From Diphasiastrum complanatum (taxonomy: Eukaryota > Streptophyta > Lycopodiopsida > Lycopodiales > Lycopodiaceae), in the NCBI GenBank assembly GCA_029204225.1, contig CM055097.1, forward strand, positions 51,662,557-51,726,556: a DNA stretch of 64,000 nucleotides. The letters are read 5' to 3'. Below, piece by piece: positions 1 to 10,121 of this stretch. Positions within the stretch are counted from its first letter, which is position 1. Each line of letters begins with the position of its first letter. Made by a program: the position numbers and the translations under genes. A model generated the notes under the pieces. That model made no database searches, was not told the DNA's origin, and was given only the letters and a program-made list of their open reading frames with translations.

Positions 1-543
1 CATTGATCAAATAGTCTAATCCAACTCCACACGTGTGGAAATAAGGCTGTAGTACGGCCTGTAGACAGTGTTTACAAAGTGCCAAATCTGGGTTTCATTG
101 GAAAAAATAGAGTAATCACCATACAATGAGAGGAAACTCCGAGTTTCTCCTTGAGGCTCCAAAAAGTTTCTATCTTCTCACTATGGAGAATGGAAATACA
201 TAGTAAAACACACTTCCTTTGCAAAGTTAGGTGAAAATCCAGCATGTAATAAGGAAGTAGACTCCACTTTCTTGCCCTAGATGTGAAAACCCTAGTCTAG
301 ATCCAAGAGTCATGCTTGGTAGGTGCATGGTAGGTACAAATCTCATCATAAATCATGGTCTAGATCCTACAAAGTAGGAATCACTAACAAATAGACACAA
401 CCACTCCTCTTGACTCGTGGTAACCTACTTTAGGTGTGTATGTACAAGTGGCACTTTGGCCATTCAAGTAACCAACAAACAATATTGACAAAATGTACAA
501 TATTCTACATGGCTAGATTTGCCAATGTAGGCAATTTTTCACA
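1..543 (-). repeat. 3' LTR of copia element A (partial)
   Basis: This stretch matches 5309-5848 almost base for base and ends in TTTTCACA, the complement of the TGTGAAAA start of the element. About 150 bp of the LTR lie outside the window. It carries the palindrome CACACGTGTG at 28-37. Confidence 0.93.
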
Positions 544-544
544 C

Positions 545-3500
545 TCCTCTCAAATCTAGCCTTGGAGATCACAATGCTTTTATCAATAACTCCAATTGAA
601 GATCTAAGCTTGACAAATGAATCTTTAGGTAAAGGTTTAGTAAACAAATCAGCCAAGCAACTGATGATGGCACGTGTTGGAGCTTGATCTCTTTAGCTTG
701 CACTTTTTCCCTCACGCAATGATGAGCAATTTCGATGTGTTTGCTCCTTGCATGGAATGTAGGATTAGTTGCAAGTGATTGGGCTGATTGATTGTCACAA
801 TAGATGATAGGGAATCTCCTCCTCCATGATATGAAGCTCCACCAATAGCCTTTTGAGCCACAAGACCTCCTTGCATGTTGATGTCAAGGCCTTGTATTCG
901 GATTCTTTGGAAGATAGGGAGATGGTATGTTGCTTTTTGGAAAGCCATGATACTACTCCATCACATAGAAAGGTGGCAAAGGCAGTTGTTGATCTTCTAT
1001 CCACTTTGTCACCTGCAAAATCCGAGTCACTATAGGCTCTTAAGCCAAGATTAGTTCCTCTATGCAAAATACCAAAATTCTTAGTGAATGAAATGTATCT
1101 AAGAACTCTTTTGGCCATCTTCCAATGTGAAACTAGAGGACTTTGCATGAATTGGCTTAACTTCCCAACACTATAACTAAGATCAGGTCTAGTTATAGTT
1201 AAATAGATCAAGGAGCCAATAAGCCTTCTATATAATGTGATGTCCTCAAAGGATGCTTCATCACAACCAATAGATGCTTTTTACATGTTGCTCCATTGGT
1301 GTCTCAATGCCTTTACAATTCTTCATTCCAAATCTATCTAGGATGGATGTAGCATATTTAGATTGACAAATGAAGCTAAAATCACATCCTCTAATAACCT
1401 CTATTCCAAGAATGAAGCTCAATAGGCCGAGATCTACCATCTTAAACTCTTTTGCTAAAGCAATTTTTACATCTCTAATTCCATCTAGATCATTACCACT
1501 CAAGATAATGTCATCTACATACAGAACAAGAATAATGATCGTGCCATCATGAAAACTTATATACAATGATGGATCATAGGCACTCATTACAAAATTGATG
1601 GAAATGAGAAAAGAGTTTAGCCTAGAGTACCATGCTCTAGGTGCTTGCTTGAGCCCATAAAGGCTCTTCTTCAAAAAACACACCTTTCCTTCATGCTTTG
1701 CCTTGATGAAGCCCTCGGGTTGCCTCATGTAGATCTCTTCCTCCAAATAACCATTGAGGAATGCATTTGTGAAGTCAAGTTGGAATAGCTCCCAATTGAA
1801 GGTTGTAGCAAGACTAATGATCAACCTGATAGTAAACAAGCTTAGCCACAGGAGCAAAAGTCTCATCATAGTCAATGCCTTTGGTTTGTAAAAAACCTTT
1901 GGCAACAAGCCTAGCTTTATGCTTGCTTATTGATCCATCTTGATTATACTTCAATCTAAACACCCACTTGCAATCAAGAGGTTTCTTCCCTTGAGGAAGA
2001 TCCACAAGATCCCAAGTATGATTCTCAATAAGAGCATCATACTCTACTTGCATAGCATCCATCCAACTTTTAGACTTACAAGCATCTTCATAGCATGTTG
2101 GCTCATCTAACATTGAAGTAAGAAAGGTGTAAGATGTGAAAGAGGATGAGCCTTCCCTTTGATCACCTTGACCATCATAGGTGAGCCTCAATGGCTCGGA
2201 TCTTGCCCTTGTAGATCTTCTTGGAGTTCTTGGAGTTCTTGCATCTTGAGGTGGATCCTCAAGTTCTTCTTCACTTGGAAGCTCCTCCTCCATCCTAGCA
2301 TGATCCTTGGCATCAAGATGATTAGTAGCATTATCATCCAAATCACAAGCATGTCCTTCATAAAAAATAACATCCCTACTCACTATCACCTTGCTAGTGA
2401 TGGGATTGAAGACTCTATAACCTTTGCTATTCTCACCATATCCCACAAAGATGCCTTTGATGGATGTTGCATCATCCTTCCTTCTCTTATCCAAGGATTG
2501 GTGTACATAGCAAGTGGATCCAAAAACTTTGAGATCTTTGAGATTGGGCTTCTCTCCAAATAGAGCTCAAATGGTGTGATTCCTCCAATGGCTTGGTTTG
2601 GCAATCTATTGCACAAATAGTTAGCACAAGTTATTGCTTCACCCCAAAATGGTTTGGATAGAGAAGCATCTAGCCTTAAGGACTTAGCACACTCACAAAG
2701 AGATCTATTCTTCTCTCACTCACTCCATTTTGTTGAGGGGTGTATGGACATGACAACTCCCTCTTTATGCCATTAGAAATACAAAAGTCAATCAACTTAT
2801 GGAGACATATTCACCTCCATTATCACTCCTTAATACCTTAATCTTGGTACTAAGTTGATTTTCTACCAAAGTCTTGAACTTTACAAAAGAATCAAACACC
2901 ATTGATTTGCTAGACAAGAGGTACATCCAACAAAATCTAGAATAGTCATCAATGAAGATTACATAGTACTTGGCACCACCATTAGACTCATGTGAAAAAC
3001 TATGGACATCCGAATGGATGAGTTCAAGAGGAGAGTTTGATCTTGATGTAGATCTTGAGAAGGGTAGCTTGTGAGCCTTTGAGAGGCTGCATGCTTCACA
3101 TCTCTTCCCACACTTTGACAAATGCTTGGGGAGTCCAACTGCAAGCTCCTTTGTAGTCATAGATTCCATGGCTTTGTAGTTGGGGTGGGCCAACCTTTTG
3201 TGCCACAGTTCCACCTTTGATAGCTCCACCTTTGCCAAGTTAACACTCTCCACTGCAATATTAGCATCAAGCTTAAACAATCTACCTTGCTTAAAGCCTT
3301 TGGCTATACATTCATCATTTCTAAGGATGGAACAAACTCCATGCTTAAATTGTACATCTAGGCCATTATCCATTAACTGGCCAACACTAAGCAAATTCTT
3401 GGTTAACTTAGGAACATAAAGAACATTATCTAGATTCATCCTTTTGGATGATCCCACATACAAGGGAATTGTTCCTATTCCACTTATCTTACATTCTTGA

Positions 3501-4525
3501 CTACTTGCAGTATAGATTGATCTATGTAAGTCATTGTAAGAAAGTAAGGTGGAGAATATGTCCTTTTGATATGTCATGTGGGAACTTGCCCCACTATCAA
3601 TCCACCAAGAATCATTGGTGTTGCTCTTGGATGATGGTGGTTTGTTGGAAACCATCAAGGATGACTCTTCATCCTCCTCTTCCTCCTGATGTGCAATATT
3701 GCTTTGTTTGCTCTCTTGTGCCTTCTTCTTCTTGAGACATTCTGATGCAAAATGTCCTTTCTTTCCACAGAAAAAACATTTGTACTTGGACTTGTCTTTG
3801 ATCTTGCCCTTTGAGCTTGAAGCCTCATCCTCCTCCTTGGTCTCCTTGAAGTGCTTCTTCTTGCCATTGGTCTTCTTCTTGCTTTTAAATGAGAAATTAG
3901 CTTTCTCATCACCATCCTGCAGAGAAATAGCATTCATTCTTGCATTGGTATGCAACATCCTACACTCTTCAGCTACTAATACACTGTGTAGCTTTTCTAT
4001 AGTAGGCAAAGTATCTTGGATTGCAAAGCTTTGGACCAAATTTGTAAAGCCACTCCCTAGACCATTTAGGACAATCTGAACAAGCTCACTATCTTGAATC
4101 TTCTCTCCAATGGATGCTAACTCCCTATTAAGAGACTTGATTCTTAGCACATAATCTTGTGCATTCTCATCACTCCTCTTCATGCTTTGTAGAATCTGGT
4201 TCCTAAGCATGAGAACCCTCGAAGTGTTACTAGACTCATAGATAGATTTTAAATATTCCCAAGCCTCTTTAGCACTCTTACATGATGATACTTCCCTTAA
4301 AAGATCATTGCTTACATTCATCTTAATACAATGAAGTGCAAGCCTAGACCTCTTCTTGTATCTCACTAATTCCTGTGCACCTAGAGGTTCATCTTCATCA
4401 TCTATTAGAAACTCATAAAGATCCTGGAGCACCATTAGTGACTCCATCCTCACTTTCCAAATAGCATAATTGGTAGAATTTAACCTCTCACTAGCTTCTA
4501 GAAGGTAGGCTCCCACTGATCCCAT
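545..4525 (-). pseudogene. copia A gag-pol polyprotein, frameshifted
   Basis: Reading starts at 4525 with an N-terminus of the copia Gag (UBN2-like) type containing NYAIWKVRMESL. A CCHC zinc knuckle KCFFCGKKGHFASEC and an aspartic protease core WWIDSGASSHM follow. Next come the pre-integrase motif LWHKRLAHPN and the integrase core (HSDVHSF, LRSDNGGEY). This first frame closes near 2792. The rest continues in shifted frames: integrase C-terminal part (2386-2616), RT start with KHKARLVAKGF (1814-2494), RT with YVDDIILSG (1261-1908) and RNase H with YSDSDFAGD (795-1211). The end reads LADLFTKPLP near 640. Several frame changes mean it cannot make a single functional polyprotein. Close relatives are the remnants at 10122-12240 and 48211-51057. 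Confidence 0.92.
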
Positions 4526-5145
4526 CTTACTAGCAAGATTCTACACACAAGATATAGATTTGTTTGGACCTGAAACTCACAAAGGTTTCAAACTTGCAGT
4601 GTTTCACTCAAATGTTGACTTCTAATCCAACAGATGGATTTGTAATCACAGTTCTATCACTCCCTCACAAGCTGGAATGAAGATAAGATGAGATGAAAAC
4701 TACACTCAAGCAAATCTTGCCAATCTTGGCTATTCTTGGACAAAAAACTGACTCTATCTCTCTCATTCACTTTGATGTACTTTCAAGACCTGGTTTCCAC
4801 TTTAAGAAGGTCTGAAATCAGCCTAGATTAATTAGTTTTCATGAAACAAATTCAAAACTAATCAATGGCAAGTGATCTTGGTAGCTTATCCTAGGATTTG
4901 CACCAAAAATTACATCAAACTGACACCATATGAATTTTCTATGATCCAATGAATATGGGTTATTAAATGCTGGTTCAGAGATGCCCACACGTGTGAACAG
5001 TGTGGATTTTGATCCTGAAAAAATTTGGGATCAAATCCCCTCACCAAAACCTGGATACCAGCTCGCCCTTCCAATACTAGCTTTTTGCACCAAAACCTGC
5101 TAAAACTGGATTAGATTCAAACACAGATCAATGGACTTGTACTTG

Positions 5146-5157
5146 GCTCTGATACCA
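5146..5157 (-). other. Primer-binding site of element A (tRNA-iMet)
   Basis: On the minus strand the bases read TGGTATCAGAGC, the standard plant copia PBS complementary to the 3' end of initiator tRNA-Met. They directly abut the LTR that starts at 5158, which fixes the LTR boundary. The leader from 4526 to 5145 is non-coding and carries another CACACGTGTG palindrome at 4986-4995. Confidence 0.93.
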
Positions 5158-5848
5158 TGTGAAAAGTATAGTACTAAGGACCATAAATGGATCTTTGAAT
5201 GATCCACAAGGTGATTGTATGCTTGTTAAACAATCTATCAGAAACTAGTCATCAGAAAACAAGATCTAGTTTAGCAGCTTGATAGGAAACAAGTAGAGAC
5301 AATCAAAGCATTGATCAAATAGTCTAATCAAACTCCACACGTGTGGAAATAAGGCTGTAGTACGGCCTGTAGACAGTGTTTACAAAGTGCCAAAGCTGGG
5401 TTTCATTGGAAAAATAGAGTAATCACCATACAATGAGAGGAAACTCGAGTTTCTCCTTGAGGCTCCAAAAAGTTTCTATCTTCTCACTATGGAGAATGGA
5501 AATACATAGTAAAACACACTTCCTTTGCAAAGTTAGGTGAAAATCCAGCATGTAATAAGGAAGTAGACTCCACTTTCTTGCCCTAATGTGAAAACCCTAG
5601 TCTAGATCCAAGAGTCATGCTTGGTAGGTGCATGGTAGGTACAAATCTCATCATAAATCATGGTCTAGATCCTACAAAGTAGGAATCACTACCAAATAGA
5701 CACAACCACTCCTCTTGACTCGTGGTAACCTACTTTAGGTGTGTATGTACAAGTGGCACTTTGGCCATTCAAGTAACCAACAAACAATATTGACAAAATG
5801 TACAATATTCTACATGGCTAGATTTGCCAATGTAGGCAATTTTTCACA
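5158..5848 (-). repeat. 5' LTR of copia element A (691 bp, full length)
   Basis: It begins TGTGAAAA and ends TTTTCACA on the plus strand, so the ends are perfect 8-bp inverted repeats with canonical TG...CA. It is bordered by the PBS on the internal side. The palindrome CACACGTGTG lies at 5336-5345. Confidence 0.93.
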
Positions 5849-6399
5849 GCATACTTAGATTTGTTGGATTTATTTCCTCTAGTCACCTAAATCCCATTTT
5901 TAATTTGCCTCCATTCATGCTGCATATTTACTCGCGTTGTTGCATAGTATGCATATTCACATGTAAATTCTCATAGGCGATGAAGAGACGAAAAGCAAAG
6001 GCTGACGTCACACCCTCTTCACACTCATGCAATTGCGCTAACAAACTGGACAACGACTGCAGCCACCCACGATCTCCTACAAATGGCACATCCACCTTGT
6101 ACGTACTTCATCTTCGCACTTGTAACATTATGTATATATTGATTACCATTTGCGTACTCATAAAAACCGAAGATCAAACGATCAAGAAGTTAGTAAGCGA
6201 GAGAGAACGAAGAAGAGAAGCTTATCAGAGATAGACAGAAAGTAGATGCTCTATGCATTGATTCTTTAATTTGTCAGCAATAAGGTTTCGTTCTTTTTTA
6301 CAGTTTGAATAAGCTTCGTAGGACATGCGGTTTCGTCTGCTATTGTCTTGTGCTCTACCACATTATTGACATGTATTCTTTTTTTATTCTTTTTAGATA
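5849..6399. other. Spacer between element A and the 222-bp repeat
   Basis: There is no convincing gene. An 84-codon open frame at 5980-6234 (+) has no recognisable domain. The stretch contains a TATA-like ATGTATATATTG near 6130 and could be the eroded front part of an LTR belonging to fragment B, but I could not find a second copy in the window. Confidence 0.4.
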
Positions 6400-6621
6400 C
6401 AGTTCTTTGTTCTGCGTTCAGATTTGTGTTGATATTGCTATGCTTATTATTCATTCTGTCTAATCTTTCTAGTTGCTCCTTCTGATAATAGACGACTAAC
6501 ATTTAGTCGTGTCTTTCGCGAATGTTTCACGACTAATTATTTGTTGAGCACTGTCTAGCTCTTCGCAAATCATTCGTGACACATAATTTGTCTAGCTATT
6601 CATGACAAGTTATTCTTCTGA
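6400..6621. repeat. 222-bp palindrome-rich repeat, copy 1
   Basis: Starts CAGTTCTTTG and ends TTATTCTTCTGA; the same unit recurs in the same orientation at 9600-9820. Inside, TTAGTCGTG (6503-6511) and CACGACTAA (6528-6536) form an inverted repeat. AGACGACTAA just upstream can pair with the same arm, and several CGTGACA/ATTATT-type variants follow. The right edge abuts mid-gag coding sequence rather than a PBS, so it is not a normal LTR. Its identity is unknown; the subterminal repeats of a DNA transposon are one possibility. Confidence 0.75.
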
Positions 6622-7140
6622 CCCTCAGAAATAAATTCTACTCCCTCAAGATGACGAATAGTAATTCTATGCAGAATCACATTAATCAGTTCAAAAACCT
6701 GCAAAGACAAATGGCCATTGTTGGATCTATCATTGATGATCAAGACTAAGTGATGCAAGTGCTTACAAGCTTGCCAAGCTCTTACAACAGCTGGGTGATG
6801 ATCATCATGACTCATCCATAATTGATTCTTTCGAGAGTCATTACTATGTTGTTGCAGGAAGACACGTGGAGGAACGAAGCCTCAAGTTCCTCAGTTGATT
6901 CTCATGCATTGTACACCAACAAGAGCACGATAAAGCAGAAGAAGAAGAGAGACCCGAAGCAAGCAAAGCCAGATCAAAAACCAGCTCAGCATAAGAAACA
7001 GTCGAATCCGCAGACAAAGAAGAAGCTGTTCTGCAGATACTGCAAATGAAACAACCATGAAATACAAGACTGCCGAATACTTCATGTGCAAAAAGTACAA
7101 AAAGGACCAAGAGTGGATCCTAATCTGATCCTCAAGAGGG
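6622..7140 (+). pseudogene. copia B gag fragment with zinc knuckle
   Basis: Translation begins in mid-gag (LRNKFYSLKM, HINQFKNLQRQM, then a stop followed by LTSLPSSYNSW). It ends in a basic linker and a CCHC knuckle FCRYCK-stop-NNHEIQDC whose cysteine and histidine spacing is intact despite the internal TGA. The gag N-terminus is missing, because the 222-bp repeat abuts it directly. It belongs with the pol piece at 7921-9599, from which it is separated by inserted DNA. Confidence 0.8.
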
Positions 7141-7146
7141 ATTGGT

Positions 7147-7920
7147 TGTTAGATTTCTTGATCTATCAATCTACTTCAGATTAAGATCAATCTAGATCAA
7201 TTCTAGACACAAAATCCTAACAAGAACAATCATTAATTGAAGGTAAGTGTACTTTCTGGTTTCCCACGTGTGAAACCATGTCTGAGTACGGACTCCAACC
7301 TGAAAATCAAGTACACATTGATAGAACCTCAAAACAATCAAAACAAATGTAGACAAATGGAGAGAATCACTCAAATTTGCTTCCAAAACCAAGATTGGTG
7401 TCTCACATTGATTATGGCCAAATGTGGCTCTATATATACAATAAGTGAGAGCTCGTGGTACTGATCATCCCTCTGATCCCACATGTGTGAAGGTGCTTTG
7501 TCATATGATGATTCATCATGCAAAACTGACACTTGGACAAAACCTTCTATTTTGAGCACTTTTGGTCCATTTTCCTTCTATATGGAGATCTACTTGGAAA
7601 TCTTCTAGAAGTCGAAATTCGCCTACTTCAGCTTATTCCACACATGTGAGCTGTCCTCTACACATGGGATATGACACCTAACCAAAGGATTTGGCTCATG
7701 CAATCAATAGATTAATGCCATGTGTCATATGTCTAGAAAACTAGTTTTTGGCCTTTTTAGCCACTAGAACTTGAATTAAAGCATATGTACAACCTATATG
7801 ATTATGGTACATGACAAGTACACTATTTTCACACGTGAGAACAGGCTCCACACATGTGTGTTTATCTATATACAAGATTTTTGGCCTCTACCAAGCTTAT
7901 TTTTGCATTTTTCACACTTC
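7147..7920. mobile_element. Insertion of about 0.77 kb splitting copia B, possibly a solo LTR
   Basis: The gag and protease parts of fragment B are interrupted by non-coding DNA that starts TGTTAGATTTC, like the start of the LTR at 51203. It contains several CACATGTG/CACGTGTG palindromes (for example 7265-7272 and around 7480 and 7850), as the LTRs in this window do. No clear target-site duplication was found and the right border is uncertain by tens of bases. Confidence 0.45.
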
Positions 7921-9599
7921 AAGCAAAGAATAACAGCAAGGGGTAGTCGAATAAAATGGCGAATGCAGCTGCAGAAGCTCCACAGCCTATTCAAGAGGCG
8001 GATCATGATGCCTTCATGACCAGCCATCAAGGAGCATCTGGCAACAGTTCTTGGTTCCTGGATTCCGGAGCCACTCAGCATATGACTAGCCTCATTGGCT
8101 GTTTCAAGTCCTATACACCTTACAGTACCCAGAAATATGTCCACCTTGGTGACAATAGCACACAGGCTATTAAAGGTGAAGGCATTGTAAGATTAAACTT
8201 TGCCAATGATCAGTCTAGGCTACTCTCTAAAGTCCTTTATGTACCAAATTTATCTACGAATCTGCTCTCTATAAGCAGAATCACAGATCTAGGACACATA
8301 GTAGAATTTGAATGTGATCAATGTAAAGTAGTTGATAGGATAGACAAGATCCTAGCACTCGGAAAGAGGCATGGATACTTGTACAAATTGAGTCATTGTT
8401 TTTCTGCCTCTAGTCCGGCTCTCAGTACTTCAATTCGTTCAAATAAAGGTTTACTTTGGCATTATAGACTTGGTCATTTAAATCATGCTGCTGTACAATG
8501 AATGTCTAGACAATCTATTGTTCTTGATCTCAACTATCCTCGCGAAAGAGTCAAGTTACCTGTCTGTCAAGACTGTCTAGTTGGTAAGCAGACTAGGAAA
8601 GCTTTTAAATCAAGCCATCAGCACATTGCTAGAGGATGTTGTACATTTAGATATTTGTGGCCCGATGAAAAATCCTTCGTGGAAGGATGCCAAGTATTTT
8701 ATAACCTTTATTGATGAATTTTCCAGAAGGACCATGGTGTATTTTATAAAGAAGAAATCAGAAGCCTTCAACTGCTTCAAAATCTTCAAGGAGCATGCAG
8801 AGAAGGAGACTGGAAGGACGATCAAGGCCCTCAAGTCAGACAATGGTGGAGAATATATCTCTATCGACTTTAAGGAGTACTGCCAAAGCCAAGGCATTGA
8901 GCAGCAATTCATAACTCCTTACAGTACTCAGTCTAATGGCTTAGCCGAGAGGAAAAACCGTACTCTGGTCGAATCTGCCAAATGTATGCTATTGCATGCA
9001 TCGTTGCCTAAGAGATTCTGGGCTGAAGCTGTCTCCACTGTAGCCTATGTCCAGAATAGATGTTTGACCAAGGCCCGCTCAGACAAGACACCCCACGTGG
9101 TGTGGACAGGCTCTAAGCCTTCTTTGAGAAACCTAAGAGTGTTTGGGTGCATTGCCTACGTGCAGATCCCAAAAGACACGAGGAAGAAATTGGACTTCCA
9201 AGGTCTCAAGACCATCCTGATCGGATATACTTCATCTGATAATACTTATAAGCTGGATGATCTTGATACCCAACAAATTCTGTATAGCCGGGATACAGTC
9301 TTCATTGAGGATCAGTTCGTCGATCTCAAAAGCAAGGATGTTGCTCAAGAAGAACCCTCGTCACCTGCCATTGACATGACAATCCGAGCTTCTGGCTCAG
9401 GCATGTCTATTGTTGACCCACTTTGAGACAACGAATCAGACAAAGATGTTGTTGCTACCCATCAACAAATCCCAAGAGCAGTTTTTCAGTCGAATCCTCC
9501 CCGAAGATCAAGCCGAGTGCGCACACAACCCACAAGGTATACTCCTGAGTCTGTCTGTCTCTTGATATAGGAACCGATGACAGTCGAAGAGGCACTTAG
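7921..9599 (+). pseudogene. copia B protease-integrase fragment
   Basis: Read from 7956: protease core WFLDSGATQHMTS, pre-integrase LLWHYRLGHLN, then a stop at 8499-8501. Integrase follows a frame change, with LDICGPMKNP, TFIDEFSRR, LKSDNGGEY and NGLAERKNRT, so D, D and E are all present. The integrase C-terminal part (LRVFGCIAYV, LIGYTSSDNTYKL) reaches about 9426. A short linker runs to EPMTVEEAL, where RT would begin, but the sequence breaks off at 9599 into copy 2 of the 222-bp repeat. RT and RNase H are absent. The clade differs from element A. Confidence 0.85.
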
Positions 9600-9820
9600 C
9601 AGTTCTTTGTTCTACGTTAAGATTTGTGTTAATATTGCTATGCTTGTTATTCATTATGTCTGGCCTTTCTAGTTGCTCCTTTTGGTAATAGACGACTAAC
9701 ATTTAGTTGTGTCTTTTGTGAATGTTTCATGACTAATTATCTGTTGAGCACTATCTAGCTTTTTGAAATCATTCACGACACATAATTTGTCTAGCTATTC
9801 GCGACAAATTATTCTTCTGA
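9600..9820. repeat. 222-bp palindrome-rich repeat, copy 2
   Basis: Same start (CAGTTCTTTG) and end (TTATTCTTCTGA) as the copy at 6400-6621 and in direct orientation. Many differences are CG to TG or CA (TTAGTCGTG has become TTAGTTGTG, TTTCGCGAA has become TTTTGTGAA, TTCACGAC has become TTCATGAC). This pattern is expected of methylated CpG decay. Confidence 0.75.
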
Positions 9821-10121
9821 TGCTTCGTTCATTAATGTTTGGATACGTAATCAAGAACGACCGTGATTTCCATCACTAATGTTCTGTTCGTTCTGATAGG
9901 CGTAGTCATGCTTCCGGAGAGAGTCGCATAGCTCGTTCCGCTGTGCACGAACAATTTTTGTTTGAGTTCGTTTCTCGTTCGAGTTCATTTCTCATTCGTG
10001 TTTCGTGTCTCGTTCGTGTTCGTCTTACCCCTCTAAGCTAAAATTTATTTTCATTTATTAATTTTTTATACGACACCTTTCCCAACTCTTGCTACCCTCC
10101 CTCTCTTCAACAAGATTGACT
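9821..10121. other. Spacer rich in TTCGT/GTTCG words
   Basis: Non-coding. From about 9880 to 10030 the words GTTCGT, CTCGTTCG and TTCGTG recur irregularly, which gives a degenerate simple-sequence look. No gene is seen. Confidence 0.4.

Larger units (their letters stand above)
1..5848 (-). mobile_element. Ty1/copia element A, nearly complete, left end cut by window edge
   Basis: An LTR retrotransposon read on the minus strand: 5' LTR (5158-5848), PBS (5146-5157), leader, gag-pol remnant and 3' LTR (1-543, truncated by the window start). The domain order gag, protease, integrase, RT, RNase H is that of Ty1/copia. By eye the overlapping parts of the two LTRs differ by about three substitutions and three single-base indels over roughly 540 bp, so the insertion looks recent. 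Yet the coding region already contains frameshifts. The left target-site duplication lies outside the window; the right flank begins GCATA. Confidence 0.93.

Noticed and set aside
5980-6234. 84-codon plus-strand frame as a gene
   Set aside because: No domain, in repeat-derived spacer, and biased composition near a possible LTR remnant.
6400-6621. The 222-bp repeats as LTRs of copia fragment B
   Set aside because: Copy 1 abuts mid-gag with no PBS, and copy 2 abuts the start of RT with no polypurine tract.
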